DNA of 64,000 nucleotides from positions 496,001 to 560,000 of the forward strand of contig OY760650.2 in the NCBI GenBank assembly GCA_963663845.2. Reading direction: 5' to 3'. Each line of letters opens with the position of its first letter. The first letter of the stretch is position 1. The notes beneath the pieces are model-generated. The model saw only the letters and a list, made by a program, of their open reading frames with translations. It searched no databases and was not told where the DNA came from. Source of the stretch: Versatilivorator sp963663845. GTDB lineage: Bacteria > Acidobacteriota > Terriglobia > Versatilivoradales > Versatilivoraceae. Of this stretch, positions 9,743 through 17,682 are shown piece by piece. The translations under genes were made by a program, and so were the position numbers.

Positions 9743-10171
9743 CTAGGTCAACGGATTCTTCCAACGCAACTCATCAAATCGGCCGAAATCCGAATCGTTG
9801 GAATAGAGCGTGTAGCCGTGCTCGATGGCATAGGCCGCCATGTGAGCGTCCGTGATCAGTCCAGCGCTGCCCGGAACCGATCGAAGCAATCCGGACACAA
9901 TGGACCAATGGCGACCCGTGGGTGCAAGCAATCTGACATTGGGCTGTTCGAGCCAGCTTTCTGCAATATCCAGCGCTTGGCCCACATCGAAGGGGGACTT
10001 GACAACGCGACGGTTGGTGGAGAGGCGGACAAAGCCCAGCAGGCTGGTGTAACACAGCCCAACCGGTTGGTCCGACGAAAGAACTTCTTCCCACCAGCGG
10101 CGTGCCTGGGCATGGAATGGACTGGCCGTGTCCACAGAATAAACCAGAAGATTGACATCGGGGAAAATCAT
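9743..10171 (-). CDS. vapC: PIN-domain toxin of VapBC system
   Basis: The 142-residue protein starts at ATG 10171, which overlaps the antitoxin stop as ATGA; a TTG codon four residues upstream is a less likely start. PIN signatures include the first acidic residue in MIFPDVNLLVYSVD, the TSLLGFVRL segment and ITDAHMAAYAIEHGYTLYSNDSDF, whose Asp residues complete the Mg-dependent ribonuclease site. VapC toxins cleave RNA and are neutralised by the VapB encoded just upstream. The four-base overlap fits coupled translation in a two-gene operon. Which RNA is cut cannot be told from sequence. Confidence 0.88.
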   Translation of the reverse strand: MIFPDVNLLVYSVDTASPFHAQARRWWEEVLSSDQPVGLCYTSLLGFVRLSTNRRVVKSPFDVGQALDIAESWLEQPNVRLLAPTGRHWSIVSGLLRSVPGSAGLITDAHMAAYAIEHGYTLYSNDSDFGRFDELRWKNPLT

Positions 10172-10437
10172 TGGCGCGGCCAATCCTCCCGTTCCCGGCG
10201 CTCCTCGATCTCAAGTTCGTCAACCAGTTGGTTGAGCTTCACCGGGTCAAATCCCGGCCGCAGGCCCAATTTGTGCACCTTTGTGCGATACTTCTTCGCC
10301 CGCGGACGCTCCTGCCGGCTTTGCAGTCCCTCCCGCAAAAGGGCGTTTATGACGCGCTTCAGCGAGTGACCATGACGCCGCCGCTGTTCCTGGATTTGGG
10401 CTGCGAGATCATCGTCGATGGTGAGTGTGGTACGCAT
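10168..10437 (-). CDS. vapB: Ribbon-helix-helix antitoxin of VapBC system
   Basis: The 89-residue protein from ATG 10437 opens with MRTTLTIDDDLAAQIQEQ, a ribbon-helix-helix DNA-binding fold seen in VapB antitoxins (one beta strand, then two helices to about residue 45). The charged C-terminal half (KYRTKVHKLGLRPGFDPVKL, then an acidic EIEERRERED tail) would wrap the toxin. It directly precedes vapC with a four-base overlap. A GTG codon six residues upstream could extend it, but it lies inside the predicted -10 region, so ATG 10437 is preferred. VapB-VapC complexes usually repress their own promoter. Confidence 0.85.
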   Translation of the reverse strand: MRTTLTIDDDLAAQIQEQRRRHGHSLKRVINALLREGLQSRQERPRAKKYRTKVHKLGLRPGFDPVKLNQLVDELEIEERREREDWPRQ

Positions 10438-10443
10438 CACTGC

Positions 10444-10481
10444 ATCATATGCCACATGCTATTTGATGTCAATGATGTCAA
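10444..10481 (-). promoter_or_regulatory. vapBC promoter with tandem 9-bp operator candidate
   Basis: Read on the minus strand, TTGACA (10472-10467), a 17-nt spacer and TATGAT (10449-10444) form an almost perfect sigma-70 promoter. The -10 ends 6 nt before the vapB ATG, so the transcript should start at or beside the start codon (leaderless). A perfect direct repeat, TGATGTCAA twice on the plus strand (10464-10481), overlaps the -35 box and is a natural candidate for VapB autorepression. Confidence 0.65.
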
Positions 10482-10693
10482 TCCGCGTATGCCTTCAGTT
10501 GCCGGATCAACAGGATTGCTCGCGAACCTTGTCTCAGACTTTCCTGTTTTCCCGGCCAGGTCCCCATCCAAAAGCCGGTTGAGCCCCATGGATCGAGGGG
10601 GTACACTATCGGCCCCGGGCACAAGCGGGTCAGTCATCCAAGACGGTTGGGCGAGCGACCTTACTCTCCTTCCGCCCCAGAAAGGAATTCGAC

Positions 10694-11662
10694 ATGGGAT
10701 CTCGAACGTTGCTGGCTCTCTCCGCCTGCCTGCTGCTGGCGGGAGCCTCCGCCTGCAAAAGCCCGCAGCCTCCTTCCGAGTGGTCCTTCGGCATCATCGG
10801 AGACCTGCCCTATGCGCCGGTGGAGGAACCGCAGTTCGAAAACCTCATCGACGCCATGAACCGGGAGGACCTGGCCTTCGTGGTCCACGTGGGCGACTTC
10901 AAGGGCCAGAACGATCCCTGCGGGGACGAGATCTACCACCGTCGCCTGGAGCAGTTCAACCGCTTCAGCCATCCCTTCATCTTCGTGCCCGGCGACAACG
11001 AATGGACCGACTGCCACAAACCGGAGACGCCTTCGGATCCTTTGGAGCGCTTGGCCTTCCTCCGCAAGGTCCTCTATCCCACCGACCGGACCCTGGGGCA
11101 GACCAGCTTCGAGCTGGAACGTCAAAGCCGCTCGCCCGCCTTTGCCCGCTTCCGGGAGAACAGTCGCTGGAGCCGGTCGGGCGTCCTCTTCGCCACCCTG
11201 CACGTGGTGGGAAGCAATGACGGATTCGGCCGCTGGCCGGAGGGTGACAAGGAGCATGCCCAGCGCGGGGAGGCCAACCGGGTCTGGATGGAGGCCGCCT
11301 TTGGCCTGGCCGCCGGGGACCGCTATCGGGCGCTGGTGCTGGTCATCCATGGCAACCCCCGCTTCGAGTTGCCCCCGGGAGACTCCGGGCGCTCCGGCTT
11401 CGAGGATTTTCTCGGCTCCCTGGAGGCTGAAATGCTGGCCTTTTCCAAGCCGGTGGTCCTGGTGCATGGAGACACCCACTACTTCAGGATCGACAAGCCC
11501 TTGCGGAACTCCGAGACCCGGCGCCGCATCGTCCACCTCACCCGGGTGGAATCCTTCGGGGTTCCCGACGTCCACTGGGTGCGGGCGACGGTTCAGGACG
11601 CCAACCCCAACGTCTTCGTCTTCGATCCGGTGCTGCTGCGGGCCGATCGGGAGAAACCATGA
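10694..11662 (+). CDS. Metallophosphoesterase-family lipoprotein
   Basis: The 322-residue protein is preceded by an AAAGGAA ribosome site. A lipoprotein signal with lipobox LAGASAC (Cys21) is followed by calcineurin-like phosphoesterase motifs: FGIIGDLPY, VVHVGDFKG, PGDNEWTDC, a VIHGNPRF segment and VHGDTHYF. These supply the Asp, Asn and His ligands of a two-metal centre. It probably hydrolyses a phosphate ester or diester at the inner face of the outer membrane or outer face of the inner membrane. The stop overlaps the amidase start (ATGA), making it first gene of a three-gene operon. The substrate is unknown. Confidence 0.85.
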   Translation: MGSRTLLALSACLLLAGASACKSPQPPSEWSFGIIGDLPYAPVEEPQFENLIDAMNREDLAFVVHVGDFKGQNDPCGDEIYHRRLEQFNRFSHPFIFVPGDNEWTDCHKPETPSDPLERLAFLRKVLYPTDRTLGQTSFELERQSRSPAFARFRENSRWSRSGVLFATLHVVGSNDGFGRWPEGDKEHAQRGEANRVWMEAAFGLAAGDRYRALVLVIHGNPRFELPPGDSGRSGFEDFLGSLEAEMLAFSKPVVLVHGDTHYFRIDKPLRNSETRRRIVHLTRVESFGVPDVHWVRATVQDANPNVFVFDPVLLRADREKP

Positions 11663-13068
11663 CTCCGGCGGACATCGGTTACGCCAGCCTGACGCAACAG
11701 GCGGAGTGGGTCCGCACCAAGGCGCTCTCGCCGGTCGAGGTCCTGGAGGTCCACCTGCAACGCGTCCAATCCATCAACCCGTCGCTGAAAGCCGTCGTCA
11801 CCCTGGCGGACGGAAGCCGGGAGCGCGCCCGCCAGGCGGAGGCCGCCCTGATGAGGGGCGAGTCCTGGGGCCCCCTGCATGGAGTCCCCTTCACGGCCAA
11901 GGACTGCTTCGACACTGCCGGAGTCCGGACCACCCGCGGATCCAGACTGTTCGAGAACCGCATCCCCTCCCGGGACGCCACCGCGGTTGCCCGCCTCAAG
12001 CAGGCCGGAGCCATCCTGCTGGGCAAGACCAACCTTCCCGAGTTCGCCCTCTGGTCCGAGACCTCCAACGAGGTGTTCGGCCAGACCGTGAATCCCTGGA
12101 ACGCGCAAAGGACGGCCGGAGGCTCCAGCGGCGGAGAGGCCGCCGCGCTCGCCGCCGGGTTGTCGCCGCTCGGCATCGGCACCGACCTGGGAGGCTCCAA
12201 CCGGCTGCCCTCCCACTACTGCGGCGTGGTGGGCTTCAAGCCCACTCAGGGCCGCATTCCCATCAGCGGGCAGTTCCCAGGGGTAATGGCCCGCCATCTG
12301 CACGTGGGACCGCTGACCCGCACCGTCCGGGATGCCGCCCTGGCGCTGTCCTTGCTGCTGGGACCCGACGGCCGGGACCCCTACGCCGTTCCGGTTGCGG
12401 CGCCCGACCGCGTGGCTTGGGATGCGCCGCTGCCGCCGCTGAAGATCGGCTTCTTTCCCGAAGGTCCCTTCGCGCCGGTGGCCAAGTCCATTCGGGAGAC
12501 GGTCACCCGGGCGGCCGCCAAGCTGGAGGAACTGGGGTGCCGGGTGCAGCCCGTGGCGCTGGCGGGCTGGAAGCGGTCCAAGCCCATCGAGATGGTGATG
12601 AAACTGCTGGTGGCCGAGGCGGCTCACTATTTCGAGCCGATCGTGGCCGGCAGGAAGGACCGATTGGCCCCCTCGGTGCAACGACTGCTGGAGTCGCCCC
12701 CGCCCGCAATTGCCGACTACGTGGCCGCCCTGGCCGGCTGCGAACAGCTTCGGGTGGACCTGATGCAGCACTTTTCCACCCATGACCTGTTGCTGCTGCC
12801 CGCGGCTCCGGTCACGGCCCCTCCCCACGACGCCGTCTGCCTGGATGTGGACGGCCAGACGGTCCCGGCCGTGCACGCGGCCTCGGTGACCCCGGCCTTC
12901 GGGATGACCGGCTCGCCCGCAATCTCGGTACCCTTCGGACTGAGCCCGGACGGCCTGCCGATCGGGGTTCAACTGGTGGCCCGCCATTTCGAGGAAGGGA
13001 CCCTGCTGAGGGCCGCGGCCGCCCTGGAATCCACCGCTTCCCTCGAGACCCGCCGGCCTCCGCTCTGA
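11659..13068 (+). CDS. Amidase signature family hydrolase
   Basis: The 469-residue protein has the amidase signature in order: Lys81 in FTAKDCFDTAG, the glycine/serine motif TAGGSSGGEAAALAAG (Ser156/157) and Ser180 in IGTDLGGSNR. This is the Ser-cisSer-Lys catalytic triad. The length is close to typical amidases and to GatA, but the lone operon context (no gatB or gatC) and the C-terminal region favour a free-standing amide hydrolase. The start overlaps the upstream metallophosphoesterase stop by four bases, and ribokinase follows after 12 nt. The substrate is not inferable; nucleoside or carbamoyl compounds are only a guess from the neighbours. Confidence 0.88.
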   Translation: MTPADIGYASLTQQAEWVRTKALSPVEVLEVHLQRVQSINPSLKAVVTLADGSRERARQAEAALMRGESWGPLHGVPFTAKDCFDTAGVRTTRGSRLFENRIPSRDATAVARLKQAGAILLGKTNLPEFALWSETSNEVFGQTVNPWNAQRTAGGSSGGEAAALAAGLSPLGIGTDLGGSNRLPSHYCGVVGFKPTQGRIPISGQFPGVMARHLHVGPLTRTVRDAALALSLLLGPDGRDPYAVPVAAPDRVAWDAPLPPLKIGFFPEGPFAPVAKSIRETVTRAAAKLEELGCRVQPVALAGWKRSKPIEMVMKLLVAEAAHYFEPIVAGRKDRLAPSVQRLLESPPPAIADYVAALAGCEQLRVDLMQHFSTHDLLLLPAAPVTAPPHDAVCLDVDGQTVPAVHAASVTPAFGMTGSPAISVPFGLSPDGLPIGVQLVARHFEEGTLLRAAAALESTASLETRRPPL

Positions 13069-13080
13069 CGAGACCACCCG

Positions 13081-14007
13081 ATGAAGCCCATCCTGGTGAT
13101 TGGAAGTCTGAACATGGACTTCGTGGTGCAAACCGAAAAGCTTCCCCTGCCCGGAGAAACCGTCAAGGGAAGGGATTTCAGCATGATCCCCGGCGGCAAG
13201 GGGGCCAACCAGGCGGTGGCTGCCGCCAGGCTGGGCGGCCGCGTCCGCATGGCGGGCCGGGTGGGACGAGACGGGTTCGGCCGCACCCTGACGGAGGAGC
13301 TCTCCTCCGCCGGTGTCGACGCCGGTCGGGTGCTGCCCACTGACGGGGTGGCCACCGGCGTGGCCCTCATTCTGGTGGAGCGGGAGGGGCAGAACCAGAT
13401 CACCATCGCCGCTGGCGCCAACGGCCGGCTGGAGGCCGTCGACCTGGAACCGGCCTTCCATGACTTCAGCCGGGGACTGGTTCTGCTGCAACTGGAGTCG
13501 CCCCTGCGGACGGTGGAGGCCGCCGCCCGCCTGGCCTGCGGGCGCGAGGCCACCACCATTCTGGATCCCGCCCCGGCAGCCCCCCTGCCCCCGGCCCTGT
13601 TGGGCAACCTGGACTTCCTGACTCCCAACGAGACCGAGGCGTTGCTGCTGCTGGGAGAGCCTCCCGGAGAGGTCCGCCTGGACGAGGCCCCGGCCCTGGG
13701 CCGCCGCCTGCTGGAGATGGGACCGGAAACGGTGGTCCTCAAGCTGGGAGACAAGGGCGCCTGGGTGGTCAACCGCCGTCTGAGCCGCCATTTTCCGGCC
13801 TATCCGGTCAAGGCCGCCGACACCACCGCCGCCGGAGATACCTTCAACGGCGCCCTGGCCGTCTGCCTGGCCGAGGGAGGTTCCCTGCCCCACGCCGTCG
13901 AATTCGCCAACGCCGCCGCCGCCCTTTCGGTGACCCGGGCGGGAGCGCAAGCGTCCATTCCCTCCCGCGGCCAGGTCGACCGCTTCCTGGAAGAGCATCG
14001 CGGCTGA
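13081..14007 (+). CDS. rbsK: Ribokinase (PfkB family)
   Basis: The 308-residue protein has the ribokinase N-terminal signature (IGSLNMDFVVQ, then PGGKGANQAVAAARLGG) and the C-terminal PfkB motif ADTTAAGDTFNGALA with catalytic Asp253. NETEA and KLGDKGAW supply the phosphate and ATP-lid residues. The predicted reaction is ATP-dependent phosphorylation of ribose (or a related sugar or nucleoside) to the 5-phosphate in the cytoplasm. It is the third gene of the operon that starts at 10694, and no ribose transporter is nearby. Within PfkB the ribokinase assignment is good, but related sugar kinases cannot be excluded. Confidence 0.85.
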   Translation: MKPILVIGSLNMDFVVQTEKLPLPGETVKGRDFSMIPGGKGANQAVAAARLGGRVRMAGRVGRDGFGRTLTEELSSAGVDAGRVLPTDGVATGVALILVEREGQNQITIAAGANGRLEAVDLEPAFHDFSRGLVLLQLESPLRTVEAAARLACGREATTILDPAPAAPLPPALLGNLDFLTPNETEALLLLGEPPGEVRLDEAPALGRRLLEMGPETVVLKLGDKGAWVVNRRLSRHFPAYPVKAADTTAAGDTFNGALAVCLAEGGSLPHAVEFANAAAALSVTRAGAQASIPSRGQVDRFLEEHRG

Positions 14008-14139
14008 GGGCTGTGCATCCGCTGGCTGAACCGCTGTATGAAGGGTGATCCAAAAAAGAGTCATCCACGAAGAGACACGAAGGACTACCAAGGGCCACCA
14101 AGCGAGACGGACCTGCTTCAACGGCACGCACAGCCACGA

Positions 14140-14400
14140 AATGGATGATTAACATCGATGCACAGGATTTACAGGATTTGGTCTGAGGAATCTGGTGTCT
14201 TGTAATCCTGGGGATCATTTGAATGAATGATTAACATGGATGCACAGGATGCACAGGATGCACAGGATTTTTTCGGGAAACGGCTATCTTGTAATCCTGG
14301 GCATCCGCAAGCCCGGACCGGATCATCGCCCCACCCGGCTTCCCCCGCAGAAACTTCACCCCCTGCTTATCCTGTGCATCCTGTGCATCGATGTTCATAA
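14140..14400. repeat. Intergenic repeats of family C (GCACAGGAT units), one inverted pair
   Basis: The 538-bp gap between ribokinase and the TPR gene holds no credible gene. A single copy lies at about 14142-14220. A second unit starts with three direct copies of a 9-bp GATGCACAG unit near 14236-14268 and ends with the same unit inverted (TCCTGTGCATCCTGTGCATC) near 14370-14392, giving a 170-bp inverted-arm element. Both share the sequence CTTGTAATCCTGG in the core. A copy of repeat family A (ATCCACGAAG-like) precedes them at 14058-14100. Confidence 0.75.
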
Positions 14401-14545
14401 AAAACAAATCCCCTGCGTTGCCGTTTGATCCCAGTGGGGACAGATGTTGGAGGCCGTGGTCCGGAAGCAAGGATTTCCACGAGGGGCGCTATACTTGCAC
14501 TATCGGCCAATGGAACCACCGAATCTCGCTCTCGGCCGAGTCCTC

Positions 14546-16429
14546 ATGAGCAATCATCGTTACCTCTTGTTGCCTGCCGTTGCCGGACTCGTGCTGGCGC
14601 TGGGCGGCGTCCCGTCGACGGCCCAGACCGTCCCGGAATACGAGCAGCAGGCGGAGCAACTGCGCCGGTACCACCGGGTCGAGGAGGCCATCGAGCTGCT
14701 CCAGGCCGGTCTGGAGCGGCACCCGGGCGAGCCCCGTCTGCTCCTTCCCCTGAGCCTGCTCCTGGTCGAATCCGGACGAGCGGACCAAGCCGAGGAGCAT
14801 CTTCAGCAAGTCCTGTCGTTGCAGCCGCTGGACCCTGAAGCCCACCGCAGCCTGGGGGAGGCCTATCTGCAGCAGGGCCGGCTGCCCCGGGCAATCCGTC
14901 ATTTTCAACAATCCAACCGGCTCAGGAACGGCGACGAGAGGGTCCACTATCGCCTGGCTTTCCTGTTCCTGATCCAGGAACGTCTCGATCTGGCGGTGGA
15001 GCACACCCGTCGCGCCATCGAGATCGACCCGGGCGAGCCCCGATTTCGCCTGCTCTATTCCCTGCTGCTGGGGATCCAGGGACGCGAGGAAGACTCCTAT
15101 GAGCAACTCGGGATCGCCCGCCGGTTGGCCCCCGCCGATGCGTCCATCCTCTTCCGGCTGAGTGAGAAGGAGCGCGCCGCCGGCCGCACCGCCGACGCGC
15201 TGGAATCGCTGAAGCTGGCCTCCGGGGCGGACCCCGAGAACCCCCTCTATCACTCCGAGCTGGCCCAACTCTACGGCCAACTGGGGCGGGAGCGGGAGGC
15301 GGCCCAATCGGCCGGCAAGGCCCGGCAGCTCTACCAGGCTTTCGAGGACTACATCGAAGCCCTGAGCCTGATGGGCCAGGGGAAGACTCTCCAGGCGCTG
15401 CCTCTGCTGGAGCCGGCCGTGCAGCGCCACCCGGAATTCACCAGCGGTAGCCTCCTGCTCGCGGACGCCTATCAGCGGCTGAAACGGCCGCAAGCGGCCC
15501 TGCAGCTCTATCTCCAGACCCTGGAAGGGGATCCCTCCAACACCAAGGCCCTGCAGGAAGCCACCTGGATCCTGGCCGGCCGGTCCGACTTCGGCTCGGC
15601 CCTCCGCATCCTGGAAAGGATTCCCCAGGCCCATCTCGACCAGTCGCTGATCGAGGCCTACTGGAAACAGGACCAGCAACAGCCGGACGCCGCCCTGGAG
15701 CGGTTTCGCCGGGTGGAAAGCAGCAATCCCTTGAACCCGGGCCTGTTGCAATGGATCAGCTACTGTCTCTACACCCAGGGCCGGAAGGATGAAGCCTTGA
15801 GGGTTCTCAGGAAAGTAGCCGACCTTCGACCGGAAGATACCGGTGTCCAGCGGAGAATCGGGGAGATCGAGATGGAAGGCCGCCGCGAGACGGCCTTCCG
15901 CCACGTGGAAGCCAAGAACTGGGAGGCGGCGCTGGCAGCCTTCCGCGATCTGGCCGGGGAGACCGACACCGGCGAGCGCCGGGCCTCCTATCAGCTCCAC
16001 CTGGCCTACTGCCACCAGCAACTGGGCCAACTGCGCCAGGCGGCCCGGGCCTACGCCAGCGGGCTGCGGTCCCACCCGCAAGCGCATTGGGCCCGACTGA
16101 ACCTGGCCTCGACGCTCTACCGGCTCTCCCGCTTCCGGGAGGCGGTCGAACAGTGGGAACGCCTTCCCGGCTCCTCCAAGACCGCCCCGATCCATTTCCA
16201 GTTGGGGGTCTGCTACCTCCACCTGGACCGCTACGACCGGGCCGAAGCGGCGTTCCGCCAGTCCCTGGAGAGAGGCAACCGCTCGCCGCAGTTGTTCTAC
16301 AACCTGGGAACCACCCTGCTGCGACGGTTCAAGACGGCCGAGGGCTGGGCCCTGATAAGGCGTTCGGCCGCCGCCAACTATCCGCCGGCCCTTGCCCTTC
16401 TCAGACGGGCCGGGTTGACCGGACGCTAG
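14546..16429 (+). CDS. Secreted TPR-repeat protein
   Basis: The 627-residue protein from ATG 14546 begins with a Sec signal (MSNHRYLLLPAVAGLVLALGG, cleavage near STAQT). At least ten tetratricopeptide repeats then run nearly end to end; clear ones include SLGEAYLQQGRLPRAIRHFQ, LAQLYGQLGREREAAQSAG and LGVCYLHLDRYDRAEAAFR. TPR superhelices are protein-binding scaffolds, so a periplasmic or envelope assembly role is plausible. In-frame upstream codons exist but would bury the signal peptide inside the protein. It stands alone between two repeat-rich gaps, so its partner cannot be inferred. Confidence 0.85.
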   Translation: MSNHRYLLLPAVAGLVLALGGVPSTAQTVPEYEQQAEQLRRYHRVEEAIELLQAGLERHPGEPRLLLPLSLLLVESGRADQAEEHLQQVLSLQPLDPEAHRSLGEAYLQQGRLPRAIRHFQQSNRLRNGDERVHYRLAFLFLIQERLDLAVEHTRRAIEIDPGEPRFRLLYSLLLGIQGREEDSYEQLGIARRLAPADASILFRLSEKERAAGRTADALESLKLASGADPENPLYHSELAQLYGQLGREREAAQSAGKARQLYQAFEDYIEALSLMGQGKTLQALPLLEPAVQRHPEFTSGSLLLADAYQRLKRPQAALQLYLQTLEGDPSNTKALQEATWILAGRSDFGSALRILERIPQAHLDQSLIEAYWKQDQQQPDAALERFRRVESSNPLNPGLLQWISYCLYTQGRKDEALRVLRKVADLRPEDTGVQRRIGEIEMEGRRETAFRHVEAKNWEAALAAFRDLAGETDTGERRASYQLHLAYCHQQLGQLRQAARAYASGLRSHPQAHWARLNLASTLYRLSRFREAVEQWERLPGSSKTAPIHFQLGVCYLHLDRYDRAEAAFRQSLERGNRSPQLFYNLGTTLLRRFKTAEGWALIRRSAAANYPPALALLRRAGLTGR

Positions 16430-16459
16430 CGAGGCCGAGACTCAGACCGACAAGCAATG

Positions 16460-16695
16460 AAGGAAAAGAGATATCCACGAAGTTGCACGAAGGACGACGA
16501 AGGGACACGAAGAAAAACCAGGAAAGCCTTTTGCAAAATTCGGAATCAGCCATGACATTTGGACGGCAATGGTGAAATTCCACAGGCCCTGAAATGAACC
16601 ACAAAAAGCACAAAAGGCACAAAATGTGCTTTAGGGTCTCGCTGATCCGAAGTGGAATTGCATGGCCTCGCCTTGAACCGAATTCTGCAAAAGGC
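16460..16695. repeat. Family A repeat plus a 170-bp inverted-repeat element (family D)
   Basis: The 421-bp gap after the TPR gene has no gene. A family A copy (ATATCCACGAAG, then ACGACGAAGGGACACGAAG) lies at 16467-16513. It is followed by an element with 18-bp terminal inverted repeats: GCCTTTTGCAAAATTCGG at 16526-16543 and its inverse at 16678-16695, one mismatch. Inside is a run of CACAAAA-type units (about 16600-16626). The size and ends resemble a miniature inverted-repeat element. Partial relatives occur at 32527 and 57709. Confidence 0.75.
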
Positions 16696-16850
16696 TCCAG
16701 AGAAAATGAATTTCTTCGCCAACCAGCGACGTCGGAAACAATGACCCTCAAATCCTGCTGGTTAACTGTTGGACCGTTTGGGCTGGCAAGAGCGGGCCAC
16801 CCCGCCGGCCATCACTCGGAATCCACACAAGCCCTCAGGAGCGTATAGCC

Positions 16851-17615
16851 ATGCTGCCGGTGGAAATACGCGCTACTCAAACCATTCTGTCTCTGGATGC
16901 CGAGGGCCGAGACCGGGCCGCCCTCTGGTTCCCCGAGCTGGTCGAGATCGGGGCCACCTCGGAGCGACCGGTATTTTTCGACGGTCCGTCCCCCTGCCCC
17001 GTCTGGCAACCCCGGAACGGCTCGACCCTGGGTTACAGGGTCGAGATCCCGGGGAGTCTCGCCATTGACGCCGGCATCCGGTCGCACCCGCTCGGATTCG
17101 ATCTCAGCCTCGAGCTCACCAACGCCAGCGCGCGGGACTGGAAGCAGGTGATTTCGGCCGTCTGCCTCCAATTGACCCAGGCCGCCTCCTTTCTCGACCT
17201 GACCCGGGAAAGGACCGGATGCGTTTGCGGCGGACGGGTCCGATCCTTCGCCGAGATGGAGACCATCGGAGGCCGCCCCGAATACCTGTTCTCATTCGTC
17301 CGGGATCACACTTCTCAGAAGCTGCACGGGGACCCCACCCGACCCGGCGCCAAGTGGAGCCACACCGTCGAGCGCCCCGACGACGGGTTCCTGTGGGTGA
17401 GCGCCGCCGGCTCCAACCGAACACTCTGGATGGGATGGGACGACAGCCAGTTCCTCCAGAGCAACGTCACCCCGGCCTACGGATGCGTCCATTCCAATCC
17501 CTTTTTTGGGGATATGGCTTCGGGAGAATCGGTATGCAGGAGGGGCCGGATCAGTGTGCTGGACGGCGGCCCCGAGGAGGCCCACCGGGTTTTTCTGAGA
17601 GAATTCGGCAGGTAG
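16851..17615 (+). CDS. Conserved-looking protein of unknown function (254 aa)
   Basis: The start ATG 16851 has an AGGAG ribosome site nine bases upstream, and codon use matches neighbouring real genes. There is no signal peptide or membrane segment. The protein looks like an all-beta soluble fold, with strand-like stretches such as LGYRVEIPGSLAID and FDLSLELTNASARDW. It contains CVCGG (about residues 123-127) and several Trp/Asn/Asp-rich segments (LWMGWDDSQFLQSN). This resembles the beta-sandwich proteins of Planctomycetota and Acidobacteriota sugar-breakdown regions, but I do not recognise the family. It is convergent with the efflux permease gene. Confidence 0.7.
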   Translation: MLPVEIRATQTILSLDAEGRDRAALWFPELVEIGATSERPVFFDGPSPCPVWQPRNGSTLGYRVEIPGSLAIDAGIRSHPLGFDLSLELTNASARDWKQVISAVCLQLTQAASFLDLTRERTGCVCGGRVRSFAEMETIGGRPEYLFSFVRDHTSQKLHGDPTRPGAKWSHTVERPDDGFLWVSAAGSNRTLWMGWDDSQFLQSNVTPAYGCVHSNPFFGDMASGESVCRRGRISVLDGGPEEAHRVFLREFGR

Positions 17616-17682
17616 TGTCCTGGTAGCGACTCTTGTATGGATCAGGGACGATGGATGGTATTCGGCATGACCGGCGACCCGA

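Noticed and set aside
11593..14127. 844-codon minus-strand open frame
   Set aside because: Antisense to amidase and ribokinase, both with intact catalytic motifs.
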